From Maribacter forsetii DSM 18668 (GTDB lineage: Bacteria > Bacteroidota > Bacteroidia > Flavobacteriales > Flavobacteriaceae): a stretch of DNA of 64,000 nucleotides. The position numbers were made by a program, and so were the translations under genes. This document shows, piece by piece, positions 35,027-43,046 of the stretch. Positions within the stretch are counted from its first letter, which is position 1, and each line of letters begins with the position of its first letter. The stretch covers positions 3,726,001-3,790,000 of the forward strand of contig NZ_JQLH01000001.1 of assembly GCF_000744105.1 (NCBI RefSeq), written 5' to 3'. Under the pieces are notes generated by a model. The model saw only the letters and a program-made list of their open reading frames with translations. It ran no database searches and had not been told where the DNA came from.

Positions 35027-36175
35027 TTAGTCATTATAAAACTCTTCTCCTAAATTAAAGGTAAGAGCAAAACGAAGTGTATTTTCTAATGGATTTCTCA
35101 CTTGAGATGTTGAGAACAAATAAGACAAATCTACTTGTGCCGCTTTAAATTTAAAACCTGCACCAAGTGTAAAAAACTTTCTTGATCCTTTTTCTTCGCT
35201 TTCATTAAAGTAACCTGTTCTAAGCATAAAGGCATCTTGATACGTGTATTCCGCCCCTAACGCCCAAGTAAATTCTTTTAACTCTTCACTAAAACCATCT
35301 GGTGCATCAGAAAAAGAATTAAATATTCCACTGAATCCGCTTTCATTTTGATAGATATCATTATCAGCGGCATCTACATCACCATCATTATCAAAATCTT
35401 GAGGTGTTGGTACTAATAACTTAGTAAATTCAGTTATTATGCCTATTACGTTGTCTTGATCTAAAATAAAATCAAAACCACCACCAAAACTTAATTTACT
35501 AGGCAAGAAATTCTCTTGTCCTCCTTCATCATACTGAATTTTACCTCCAATATTTGAAAGATTAAAACCAGCCCTCCATCTACCATCGAAATTATTATAT
35601 GCTATCTCTCGTGATCTGTAGTAACCTGCCACATCCACAGCAAATGAACCTGCAGCCTGAGAATCTTCAGTTCCGTTCTGTGGTAATTTTAAGTTAGACC
35701 TAATATATCTACCACCTACTGCCATTGAGAAAGTTGGACTCAATTTTAAAGAATAAGAACCATCCAATGCTAATTCGTTTGGTTTAGCAATGGTACCTGG
35801 ATCATTTGCGAATTGCCTTAATTCGATTTCACCTAATGTAAAGTATCTTAAACTAACCGCAAAAGCACTCTGCTCATTTAACTTGTTGTAAAAACTTGCG
35901 TTCAACAAAGAAATATCAGTAATGATGCTTTCCAAATATGGAGTATAACTAACTCCTATTCCCATTTTTTGTTCCGCGAAAGCGAACTTCGCAGGGTTCC
36001 ATTGTTGAGAAAAAGCATCTGTAGACGTTGCTACACCCATATCACCCATACCCGCAGATCTTGCATCTGCTGCAATTGTAAGAAATGGAACGGCTGTAGT
36101 AATTACACGTTGATCGTCTTGCGCAAATACCTTACCGATAATAAATACAAAGAAAATGATAGAAATTTTTCTCAT
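35027..36175 (-). CDS. porV: Type IX secretion outer-membrane protein PorV (LptO)
   Basis: 382 residues with a signal peptide (MRKISIIFFVFIIGKVFAQ). PorV is the outer-membrane barrel that escorts cargo with the type IX C-terminal signal to the cell surface. The N-terminal block VPFLTIAADARSAGMGDMGV and STDAFSQQWNPAKFAF is diagnostic of PorV/PorQ-type proteins, and the rest is a FadL-like beta barrel ending in LTFNLGEEF. A calcium-site-like loop DFDNDGDVDAADNDIY (about 260) is visible. It is divergent from gldJ, a second gliding/T9SS gene, across a 439-bp gap. Confidence 0.9.
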   Translation of the reverse strand: MRKISIIFFVFIIGKVFAQDDQRVITTAVPFLTIAADARSAGMGDMGVATSTDAFSQQWNPAKFAFAEQKMGIGVSYTPYLESIITDISLLNASFYNKLNEQSAFAVSLRYFTLGEIELRQFANDPGTIAKPNELALDGSYSLKLSPTFSMAVGGRYIRSNLKLPQNGTEDSQAAGSFAVDVAGYYRSREIAYNNFDGRWRAGFNLSNIGGKIQYDEGGQENFLPSKLSFGGGFDFILDQDNVIGIITEFTKLLVPTPQDFDNDGDVDAADNDIYQNESGFSGIFNSFSDAPDGFSEELKEFTWALGAEYTYQDAFMLRTGYFNESEEKGSRKFFTLGAGFKFKAAQVDLSYLFSTSQVRNPLENTLRFALTFNLGEEFYND

Positions 36176-36458
36176 TTTAGAATAGTTCTTTAAATTTTTA
36201 AAGGTGAAATATAGTGAATGCCCTATTTCACACTTTAATATTTTACATGTAAACGCATATTTTCCCGTTATCTTGCATGAATATTAAATTTTTTGCAACA
36301 TTTTATCATACGAGTATCAATAAAGACATCTTCGCCTTTTTAAATCTCAATAAATCCCGGTTGTTTATTGTTTCTAAAAGAATTATCCAAAACCATACTA
36401 ATTAGTTGTTTTTAGCGTTTACCTATTAAAGCGAGCCTAAATTTATTGACAGTTCGCT

Positions 36459-36500
36459 ATGAGATTTTTAAAATTATTTTCAATTGTAAAATAATCTCAT
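36459..36500. repeat. Bipartite inverted repeat upstream of gldJ
   Basis: Outer arms ATGAGATT and the matching end AATCTCAT, with inner arms ATTATTTT and AAAATAAT around a CAATTGT loop; the left arm carries an insertion of several bases. It lies about 115 bp before gldJ. No T-run, so not a terminator. Confidence 0.5.
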
Positions 36501-36556
36501 AAAAACACCGTTCTATTGAGCGAAAGTGACAAACAAATTAAAAGAAATTACAGTAT

Positions 36557-36591
36557 CATATACTATAGCTACCAAACTACTATAGTATATG
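36557..36591. promoter_or_regulatory. Perfect 12-bp inverted repeat just before gldJ
   Basis: CATATACTATAG at 36557-36568 and its exact complement CTATAGTATATG at 36580-36591 are separated by 11 bp. The right arm ends 23 bp before the gldJ ATG. It could be an operator or an RNA hairpin near the ribosome site; it has no T-run. Confidence 0.65.
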
Positions 36592-36614
36592 GAAATTGAA
36601 CTCAAGTCCTAATT

Positions 36615-38282
36615 ATGAAAAAACATTTAATAAAAGTTGTACTCTCATGCACGGTATTAGTAGGAGGTTTTACAGTAAGTAGCTGTTCTAAATCCTCATC
36701 TGGAAAAAATACGTCTAGAGCTACAGGTTGGAAGATAAATGCCAAGGAAGGTGGTTTTCAATACAATACCGACTTTAAAGAGCAAGAAACCGCTCCTGGA
36801 TTGGTATTTGTTGAAGGTGGTACATTTACTAAAGGTAAAGTACAAGATGATGTAATGCATGATTGGAACAATACTCCGACTGCACAGCATGTTCAATCTT
36901 TTTATATGGATGAAACAGAGGTTACCAATGTAATGTATTTGGAATACCTAGATTATCTAAAAAGTGTTTATCCTCCAGAAAACCCAAAATACACTAATAT
37001 TTATGTAGGTGCTTTACCAGATACTTTGGTTTGGAGAAACAGATTAGGCTTTAACGAAACTATGACCAACAACTACCTAAGACACCCAGCATACGCAGAG
37101 TATCCTGTAGTTGGCGTAAACTGGATTCAGGCTACTCAATTTGCAGAATGGAGAACTGACCGTGTAAACGAAGTTATGTTAGAAAGAGAAGGGTACTTAT
37201 CTGAAGATGCTAAATATCAAGCAGCAACTGGAGAAGTTCAAGGTACTTTTAGTACTGAGGCTTATTTAAACAGACCGGAATCGGTTTATAATGGTCAAAT
37301 TGACTCTCTACAAGGAAAAATGAAAAAAGATAGTACAGCTGCTTTCGCAAAAAGAAGCAGTGGTATCATCATGCCAGAATATAGATTACCTACTGAAACT
37401 GAGTGGGAATATGCTGCACAGGCGCAAGTTGGGCAAAGAGAATATAACAATTATAGAGGTAGAAAAAAATATCCTTGGGAAGGTGATTACACTCGTAATG
37501 GACAACGTGTTGGTAGAGGTGATCAATTAGCAAACTTCAAGCAAGGTAAGGGTGATTATGGCGGAATCGCAGGTTGGTCTGATGATGGCGCAGATATTAC
37601 TGCTCAAGTTATGTCTTACAAGCCAAACGATTTAGGTCTTTACGATATGGCTGGTAACGTTGCCGAATGGGTAGCTGATGTTTACCGACCAATAGTTGAC
37701 GATGAAGTAAGTGATTTCAACTATTACAGAGGTAATATTTACATGAAAACTGCAATCGGCGAAGATGGTAAAGTTAACATTCTTAGAGATTCTATAGTTT
37801 ATGATACATTGCCAAACGGAAAAGTAGTTGCCGTAAACTTACCAGGTGAAATTAAAATGGTACCTGTTGATGAAGAAGAAACTTACTTGAGAACAAATTT
37901 CTCTTCTAGTGATAACAGAGGATATAGAGATGGCGACGCTGGTTCTTCAAGATTCTATGATAGATTCAACGATGGTGAAGAGGAAGATGAAAGCAAAAAA
38001 ATGTATAACTCTCCTAAGCATTCAGTTGAAAGAGATTCATTAGGAAACCTTGTTAAAGGATATGACTCTTCAAACAATAGAACTACATTGATCAATGATG
38101 AAGTAAGAGTTTACAAAGGTGGATCTTGGAGAGATAGAGCTTACTGGTTAGATCCTGCACAAAGAAGATACTTGCCACAATATATGGCTACCGATTATAT
38201 TGGTTTTAGATGTGCAATGTCTAGAGTCGGTTCTAAATCGAAAACAAAAAATAAAACAGTTAGAGGAAAGAAAGCTAAATAA
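36615..38282 (+). CDS. gldJ: Gliding motility lipoprotein GldJ
   Basis: 555 residues with a lipoprotein signal (MKKHLIKVVLSCTVLVGGFT, lipidated Cys24 in SSCSK). The body is an FGE-sulfatase-like fold: FVEGGTFTKG at the start, FYMDETEVTNVMYLEYL, YRLPTETEWEYAAQ, GLYDMAGNVAEWVADVYR and a final VYKGGSWRDRAYWLDPAQRR (core RDRAYWLDP), GFRCAMS. GldJ is needed for gliding and type IX secretion in Flavobacterium and stabilises the GldK ring. Compared with GldK it has a distinctive long insertion (about 340-480, Asp/Glu/Ser rich). The C-terminus is strongly basic (KSKTKNKTVRGKKAK). It is followed by a terminator and murF. Confidence 0.93.
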   Translation: MKKHLIKVVLSCTVLVGGFTVSSCSKSSSGKNTSRATGWKINAKEGGFQYNTDFKEQETAPGLVFVEGGTFTKGKVQDDVMHDWNNTPTAQHVQSFYMDETEVTNVMYLEYLDYLKSVYPPENPKYTNIYVGALPDTLVWRNRLGFNETMTNNYLRHPAYAEYPVVGVNWIQATQFAEWRTDRVNEVMLEREGYLSEDAKYQAATGEVQGTFSTEAYLNRPESVYNGQIDSLQGKMKKDSTAAFAKRSSGIIMPEYRLPTETEWEYAAQAQVGQREYNNYRGRKKYPWEGDYTRNGQRVGRGDQLANFKQGKGDYGGIAGWSDDGADITAQVMSYKPNDLGLYDMAGNVAEWVADVYRPIVDDEVSDFNYYRGNIYMKTAIGEDGKVNILRDSIVYDTLPNGKVVAVNLPGEIKMVPVDEEETYLRTNFSSSDNRGYRDGDAGSSRFYDRFNDGEEEDESKKMYNSPKHSVERDSLGNLVKGYDSSNNRTTLINDEVRVYKGGSWRDRAYWLDPAQRRYLPQYMATDYIGFRCAMSRVGSKSKTKNKTVRGKKAK

Positions 38283-38300
38283 TTTTCTTCCTAACGAATT

Positions 38301-38332
38301 AAAAAAGCTCCTTATTTAAGGGGCTTTTTTTT
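38301..38332 (+). terminator. Intrinsic terminator of gldJ
   Basis: Stem AAGCTCCTTA/TAAGGGGCTT with one wobble pair (38305-38314 and 38317-38326 region), flanked by an A-run and a T8 run. It begins 18 bp after the gldJ stop, so murF must have its own promoter or rely on readthrough. Confidence 0.85.
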
Positions 38333-38344
38333 ATCTTCGATTTT

Positions 38345-39622
38345 ATGAAAATTCAAGATTTACATTCTGCTTTCTTAGCAAACCCTTCAATAAGTACAGA
38401 TACTAGAAAAATTAAAGAGAATGATATTTTCTTTGCATTGAAGGGAGATAATTTTAATGGTAACACTTATGCTCAAAAAGCTCTTGACAGTGGAGCAAGT
38501 TTGGTGATTATAGATGAGAAAGAATACTTCATTGACCAAAGAACAATTATCGTAGACAATGTTTTGACTACATTACAACAATTGGCCAATTTTCACAGAA
38601 AACAATCTAAAGTAGAAATCATTAGTCTTACAGGTAGCAATGGAAAAACAACTACCAAAGAGTTGATTAATGCTGTACTAAGTACCACCCATAAAACCAT
38701 TGCCACTATAGGTAATTTAAACAATCATATAGGTGTACCGCTAACTTTACTAAGAATACAACAAGATACTGAGATTGCCATTGTAGAAATGGGTGCAAAT
38801 CATCTTAAAGAAATTGAATTTTTATGCTCAATTGCAGAACCTGATTACGGATACATTACCAACTTTGGCAAAGCACATCTAGAAGGTTTTGGAGGTGTGG
38901 AAGGTGTTATAAAAGGTAAGAGCGAATTATATGATTATTTAACTACAAATAAAAATTCGATATTCCTAAATGCAGATGATCCCATACAATTAGAAAAACT
39001 CGCTGCCTACACCAAAAAATATGGCTTTAGTACTGAGAATTCCAAATATTATAATATTACGTTAGTAGAAGTCCAACCATTCGTTACTATAAAAGCTGAA
39101 GGGTCAATTATCAAATCTAACCTTATTGGTACATATAATTTCCCAAATTGCTGTGCTGCAATCATCATTGGAAAATTTTTTAATATTGAGTTGAACAAAA
39201 TAAAAAATGCAATTGAAAGCTACACCCCAGATAATAACAGATCTCAGATAATAGACAAAAGCGGACATTACATAATTCTTGACGCTTATAATGCGAACCC
39301 TTCAAGTATGAAGGTGGCATTAGAGAACTTTGGTTCCTTAAAGAAGGATCAAAAAGTTTTAATTCTTGGAGACATGTTTGAATTGGGAGATTCCGCTATG
39401 GAAGAACATCAAAATATTGCCGATTTAGCTTTAGACCTAAATTTTGAAAAAGTAATATTAGTAGGTGAAAATTTTAATAGAACTAGTACGAAATCTATAA
39501 AGTTGAAAAACTTTGATGATTTGAATGTTTACCTGAAAGAGAGCAAATTAAAACCCAAATCAAGTATTCTGATCAAAGGCTCTAGAGGTATGGCATTAGA
39601 GCGTGTTCTAGATGTTATTTAA
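38345..39622 (+). CDS. murF: UDP-N-acetylmuramoyl-tripeptide--D-alanyl-D-alanine ligase
   Basis: 425 residues. MurF adds D-Ala-D-Ala to the peptidoglycan precursor with ATP. The ATP loop is SLTGSNGKTTTKELI (about 97-111), VEMGANHLKEIEFL the next family block, LDAYNANPSSMKVALENF (core DAYNANPSSM) a substrate-binding region, and LGDMFELGDSAMEEH the C-terminal domain marker. The N-terminal domain has STDTRKIKENDIFFALKGDNFNGNTYA (core FFALKGDNFNG). It starts only 13 bp after the gldJ terminator. Confidence 0.95.
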   Translation: MKIQDLHSAFLANPSISTDTRKIKENDIFFALKGDNFNGNTYAQKALDSGASLVIIDEKEYFIDQRTIIVDNVLTTLQQLANFHRKQSKVEIISLTGSNGKTTTKELINAVLSTTHKTIATIGNLNNHIGVPLTLLRIQQDTEIAIVEMGANHLKEIEFLCSIAEPDYGYITNFGKAHLEGFGGVEGVIKGKSELYDYLTTNKNSIFLNADDPIQLEKLAAYTKKYGFSTENSKYYNITLVEVQPFVTIKAEGSIIKSNLIGTYNFPNCCAAIIIGKFFNIELNKIKNAIESYTPDNNRSQIIDKSGHYIILDAYNANPSSMKVALENFGSLKKDQKVLILGDMFELGDSAMEEHQNIADLALDLNFEKVILVGENFNRTSTKSIKLKNFDDLNVYLKESKLKPKSSILIKGSRGMALERVLDVI

Positions 39623-39642
39623 TCTTATTTCGATAAAAACTG

Positions 39643-39717
39643 TGGGATATACTGGATTCGAACCGGTGACCTCTGCCCTGTCAAGGCAGCGCTCTAAACC
39701 AACTGAGCTAATATCCC
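39643..39717 (-). tRNA. tRNA-Val (anticodon GAC)
   Basis: 75 nt on the minus strand. The acceptor stem GGGATAT pairs with ATATCCC, followed by discriminator A at 39643; no CCA is encoded. The D arm has TAGCTCAGTTGG, the anticodon stem CTGCC/GGCAG encloses TTGACAG with anticodon GAC (plus-strand gtc, 39680-39682), and the T arm contains GGTTCGAATCC. It reads valine codons GUC/GUU. It lies between murF (opposite strand) and the alginate locus. Confidence 0.95.
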
Positions 39718-39810
39718 CTTTGTAATTCTTTATAAGGAGACAAAGATACTATTAATCTTATTTTAAAATCATTCGATAAACTGAAAAGTGATACCTAGAT
39801 TACCTGAAGT

Positions 39811-41091
39811 TTAAAAATAATCCAATAATGCCACTATTCCATTATAAGAAATTACACAGGAAAAGAAAAGAGCAGCAAACAGACCTAAATTAAGCCATAT
39901 ACCCGCCTTATACTCGTTCATTAATTTTTTGTTGTTGATGAGAAGGATAATCCCTAAAATCACCAATGGTAAAACAAACACATTAAAGACTTGTGACAGT
40001 ATTTGCATTTGAATAGGATTAGCCCCATATATTGGAACAATCAATGCAAACAATGAAGCTATTGCCGTTATTATTCTAAACTGTTTTGAATTTGTATCCA
40101 ATTCTCCGGATTGATAATCTGCTAATAATATAGGTGCGATCAATAAACACGGAAATATAGATGACAAGCCTGCACTTAATGTACCAAAAAAGAAAAGTGT
40201 AAGGGCAAATTTACCTGCTACAGGCTCTAAAGTATTCACCATATCCAACACTTTGGTTACTGGCTCTCCCTGATGAAATAAGGCACCGCAGGCTACAGCC
40301 ATTACAGAAGCGCTTATAAAAAATACAAGTGTTGCTGCTATTACAGCATCTTTTTTCTGTTGTCCACGATTTTTAATTGTCCATCCTTTTCCTTTTACAA
40401 AAAGTGGTCTGGAAAGAAATGTAGCTGCTGCCATAGTGGTACCTACAAAGGCTGCAACCATCATTTGTCCGCCTTCTACCTTAGGTATTGTTGGTATCAA
40501 CCCTTTAATTACCTCAACCGGTAATGGGTTTACCATAAATAACGACACAATAAAGGAAAGACCCATTATTGTTACGAAAATGACCAAAATCTTTTCAAAA
40601 AAAGTGTATTTACCTACTAATAGCAATCCATAAAATAAAATTATAACAGATATTGCTATAATTAGAACAGATTCATATTTGGCATCTACCAGACTAGGGA
40701 AATAAATTAAAAATATCTCATAAATAATATTTGCGGAAATACCTAGAATACCCATTAATGAATTCCATTGACCAAAAGAAATACCTAAAATTATTAGAAT
40801 AGCAATCAACTTACCCCATTTTAAATGCTTCTTAAAAGCATACAAAGCAGTTTCGCCGGTAACTAAAGCAAAATTTCCATAAGCATACATTAATAAACCA
40901 GAAAAAATACAACTTAATAGTAGCACCCATAAAAGTTGCATACCATAAGTACTACCTGCCACAATCATTGAGGTAACACTCCCCGTACCAATAGTATAAC
41001 CAATAGCAAAGATACCAGGACCAAATGCCAATACTAAAGCCAATATTTTTTTCCAAATCGATTTTTTGGCTGAGTTATTTATTTTATTCAT
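39811..41091 (-). CDS. Nramp-like multispanning transporter with altered metal-site motifs
   Basis: 426 residues with about 11 hydrophobic helices and an Nramp-like overall pattern: LAFGPGIFAIGYTIGTGSVTSM in the first helix, LVTGETALYAF, GTTMAAATFLSRPLFVKGKGW in the sixth, and HQGEPVTKVLDMVNTLEPVAG. The canonical TM1 metal motif DPGN is replaced here by GTGS and the TM6 MPH motif by AAA, so metal transport of the usual kind is doubtful; substrate is unknown. It is the last gene after the GntR regulator (87 bp) in the alginate locus, so its natural role may be tied to alginate products or accompanying ions. It ends 93 bp before tRNA-Val. Confidence 0.75.
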   Translation of the reverse strand: MNKINNSAKKSIWKKILALVLAFGPGIFAIGYTIGTGSVTSMIVAGSTYGMQLLWVLLLSCIFSGLLMYAYGNFALVTGETALYAFKKHLKWGKLIAILIILGISFGQWNSLMGILGISANIIYEIFLIYFPSLVDAKYESVLIIAISVIILFYGLLLVGKYTFFEKILVIFVTIMGLSFIVSLFMVNPLPVEVIKGLIPTIPKVEGGQMMVAAFVGTTMAAATFLSRPLFVKGKGWTIKNRGQQKKDAVIAATLVFFISASVMAVACGALFHQGEPVTKVLDMVNTLEPVAGKFALTLFFFGTLSAGLSSIFPCLLIAPILLADYQSGELDTNSKQFRIITAIASLFALIVPIYGANPIQMQILSQVFNVFVLPLVILGIILLINNKKLMNEYKAGIWLNLGLFAALFFSCVISYNGIVALLDYF

Positions 41092-41178
41092 TTTTTAGGT
41101 GGATTAATAATGAAAATAAAATTGATAGTTACTTAAATTTGGAGTATAAAGAATATGATTATTATTTATTTTAAACAA

Positions 41179-41880
41179 TTAAATATTGTAACAAAACTGG
41201 TATAGGTTCTTAAAGTGTACTTTCATTTTTGCCTTTGCCAATTGAGGATCTTGCTTTTTAATTGCATCAAAAACATCTTGATGTTCTTGAATTCCTCTTA
41301 ATGCCATATTCTTATCACAAACGTGATATTTTTCAAAATTGGTCAATATTTCTGGCGTAATAATTAACATAAAGGTATTCATTGTACTATTACCGCTAGC
41401 TCTGGCTATTGCCAAATGAAATAACAAATCTTCTTGTACAGCATCTTCACCATTTTCTACTTTTTCACGATAGGCATCTAAAGCACTTTTCATTAATTGC
41501 AAATCGTCATCAGTTCTTCTTCTGGCAGCTAACCTTACAGTCTTAAGTTCTAATAAAATCCTAGTTTCTACCAAAGATTTGAAATCTGGTTCATCAAGCC
41601 TTAAAATATCATTTACCATACCGTTCATGGCTACCTGACCAATATCTGCCACAAAAGTTCCACTTTGTGGCTTGGATATTAAAATACCATAAAATTCTAA
41701 TTTTTGAATAGCCTCCCTAACACTACTTCTACTAACGCCAAATTTATCTGAGAGCATTCTTTCTGACGGTAATTTATCACCAGGCTCAAGATTTTTATTA
41801 TTCATTAAATCTCTAAGCTGAACTATAATTTCATTATGTATTTCTTGATTTTCAGTCCTTGTGAGGATTTCTAATTTCAT
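41179..41880 (-). CDS. GntR/FadR-family transcriptional regulator (FCD domain)
   Basis: 233 residues. The winged helix is at about 20-75: LEPGDKLPSERMLSDKFGVS and SRSSVREAIQKLEFYGIL are the GntR signature. The C-terminal FCD domain (about 95-225) keeps the usual ligand-type histidines in LLFHLAIARASGN, QEHQDVFDAI and KVHFKNLY, plus an acidic residue on an earlier helix (ETRILLELKTVRLAARR). FCD-type GntR proteins respond to organic acids or sugar acids. It lies between the PL7 genes and the Nramp-like gene. FadR-type sites resembling TGGT-N2-ACCA lie upstream of susC and are a natural target; this link is inferred. Confidence 0.9.
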   Translation of the reverse strand: MKLEILTRTENQEIHNEIIVQLRDLMNNKNLEPGDKLPSERMLSDKFGVSRSSVREAIQKLEFYGILISKPQSGTFVADIGQVAMNGMVNDILRLDEPDFKSLVETRILLELKTVRLAARRRTDDDLQLMKSALDAYREKVENGEDAVQEDLLFHLAIARASGNSTMNTFMLIITPEILTNFEKYHVCDKNMALRGIQEHQDVFDAIKKQDPQLAKAKMKVHFKNLYQFCYNI

Positions 41881-41960
41881 ATATATCTTGTTTTAAGGAA
41901 AATCGTTTAAAAAATTATAATCTTAATAACATCTAAACTCTATACATCAGAAAATTAATA

Positions 41961-41997
41961 TGAGATTTACCAGCTTTTAAAAAAGCCGGTAAACTCA
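41961..41997. promoter_or_regulatory. Long hairpin between PL7 and GntR genes
   Basis: An imperfect inverted repeat (left arm from TGAGATTTACCAG at 41961, right arm ending in CGGTAAACTCA at 41997), about 17 pairs with one bulge and one mismatch and a tiny loop. Its arms contain TTTACC and GGTAAA half-sites like those in the susC operators. It may act as transcript terminator of the PL7 genes, or as an operator of the regulator gene. The T-run expected of a strong terminator is weak. Confidence 0.5.
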
Positions 41998-42058
41998 TTT
42001 CAACAAATCTAACTCAAACAACTCTCTTATTTATACTAGGTATATTTATCGTATATCA

Positions 42059-43036
42059 CTAATGCGCGACTTCTAATTCATAATACTTAACTCTAGCGAA
42101 CGCACCCGCATCTAGGGTTTGCAAATAGTTCCCCGCCTTAAAATAGTTTTCAAACACACTCCACTTTTGCATATGAATATCTTCATAAACCACAGAATCA
42201 GTTTCATTTAAAATAACTTCCAACCTACCTTCTGAAGCTATAATCTCTAGACTAAATGTACCTGTACCGATTTCCTCTGAAAATGTATGTCCTTCATTAT
42301 CCTCCCAAGCATCAGTATGCAAAATTTCTTCATCTGTAGCATTAAGATCTTTTAGCTTTTTAGTAAGTACCCTTACCTTACCTTTCTGCCAATATATTTT
42401 TAACATTGGGGGAGCATTGTTATCATCCTCTCCAATTAAATCTCTTTGCTCATTGGTTAGCCTACCATGAATTTGCATTACCAAGGTTCTATGAAAATCA
42501 CCACCTACATCTGTAGTGATTTCAGGCACAGACAATGTACCCTTCATACGGCCACCTTCCGTAAAAGTCCAATTTGTACTATTACTACCAGGTACCATTT
42601 GTTCTCTTAATTCCGTTCGTGAATAGGAAGAATTAGCTGTAGACGAACCAGGCGTTGTGTAAAACACCAAGGAACCATCCGTAGAATCATTATACATATA
42701 AGGTATTAATCTTTCATCAGTAGCATAATCTATAATCTCTGGTGGCTCTACCTCATCTGGACTACCAATGGGCAATGTAACTTTCCAATTACTTAAATCA
42801 ATATTCGGTAAAAAAAAGTCTACCCCTTCTACTTGTTCTTCTTCAACAACCACTTCCTCTTCTGGTTCTGGAGTTACCTCTTCCTCTTCTTTGACCACTT
42901 CTTCTTCCTGAACAATTTCCTCTTCATCCATTTCTGCATCATTACTACAACCTACAATGGCTAATGCCATTGCAAAAGCAAAAAAATAATTTGCTAAAGT
43001 TGGTTTACAGAAACGTAAAATATTATTTGTAATCAT
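42059..43036 (-). CDS. PL7 alginate lyase, probable surface lipoprotein
   Basis: 325 residues. Lipoprotein signal with lipidated Cys30 (FAMALAIVGCSND), followed by an extremely acidic low-complexity stretch (about 32-70, mostly Glu, Val and Pro) and then the PL7 catalytic jelly roll (about 75-325). All three family motifs are present: RTELREQM (about 140), MQIHGRL (about 186, QIH form) and YFKAGNYLQ (about 299). PL7 enzymes depolymerise alginate by beta-elimination; the QIH form is usually linked to activity on guluronate-containing alginate. The acid-rich residues after Cys suggest export to the cell surface. It is a paralogue of the adjacent PL7 gene, 10 bp away. Confidence 0.92.
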   Translation of the reverse strand: MITNNILRFCKPTLANYFFAFAMALAIVGCSNDAEMDEEEIVQEEEVVKEEEEVTPEPEEEVVVEEEQVEGVDFFLPNIDLSNWKVTLPIGSPDEVEPPEIIDYATDERLIPYMYNDSTDGSLVFYTTPGSSTANSSYSRTELREQMVPGSNSTNWTFTEGGRMKGTLSVPEITTDVGGDFHRTLVMQIHGRLTNEQRDLIGEDDNNAPPMLKIYWQKGKVRVLTKKLKDLNATDEEILHTDAWEDNEGHTFSEEIGTGTFSLEIIASEGRLEVILNETDSVVYEDIHMQKWSVFENYFKAGNYLQTLDAGAFARVKYYELEVAH

Positions 43037-43046
43037 ATACTTCTTA

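Larger units (their letters stand above)
36176..36614. other. Divergent porV/gldJ intergenic region
   Basis: 439 bp of AT-rich sequence with no credible open frame. It must hold promoters for both porV (minus) and gldJ (plus), but I see no full TANNTTTG box pair. It holds two inverted repeats described separately (36459-36500 and 36557-36591). Confidence 0.7.
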
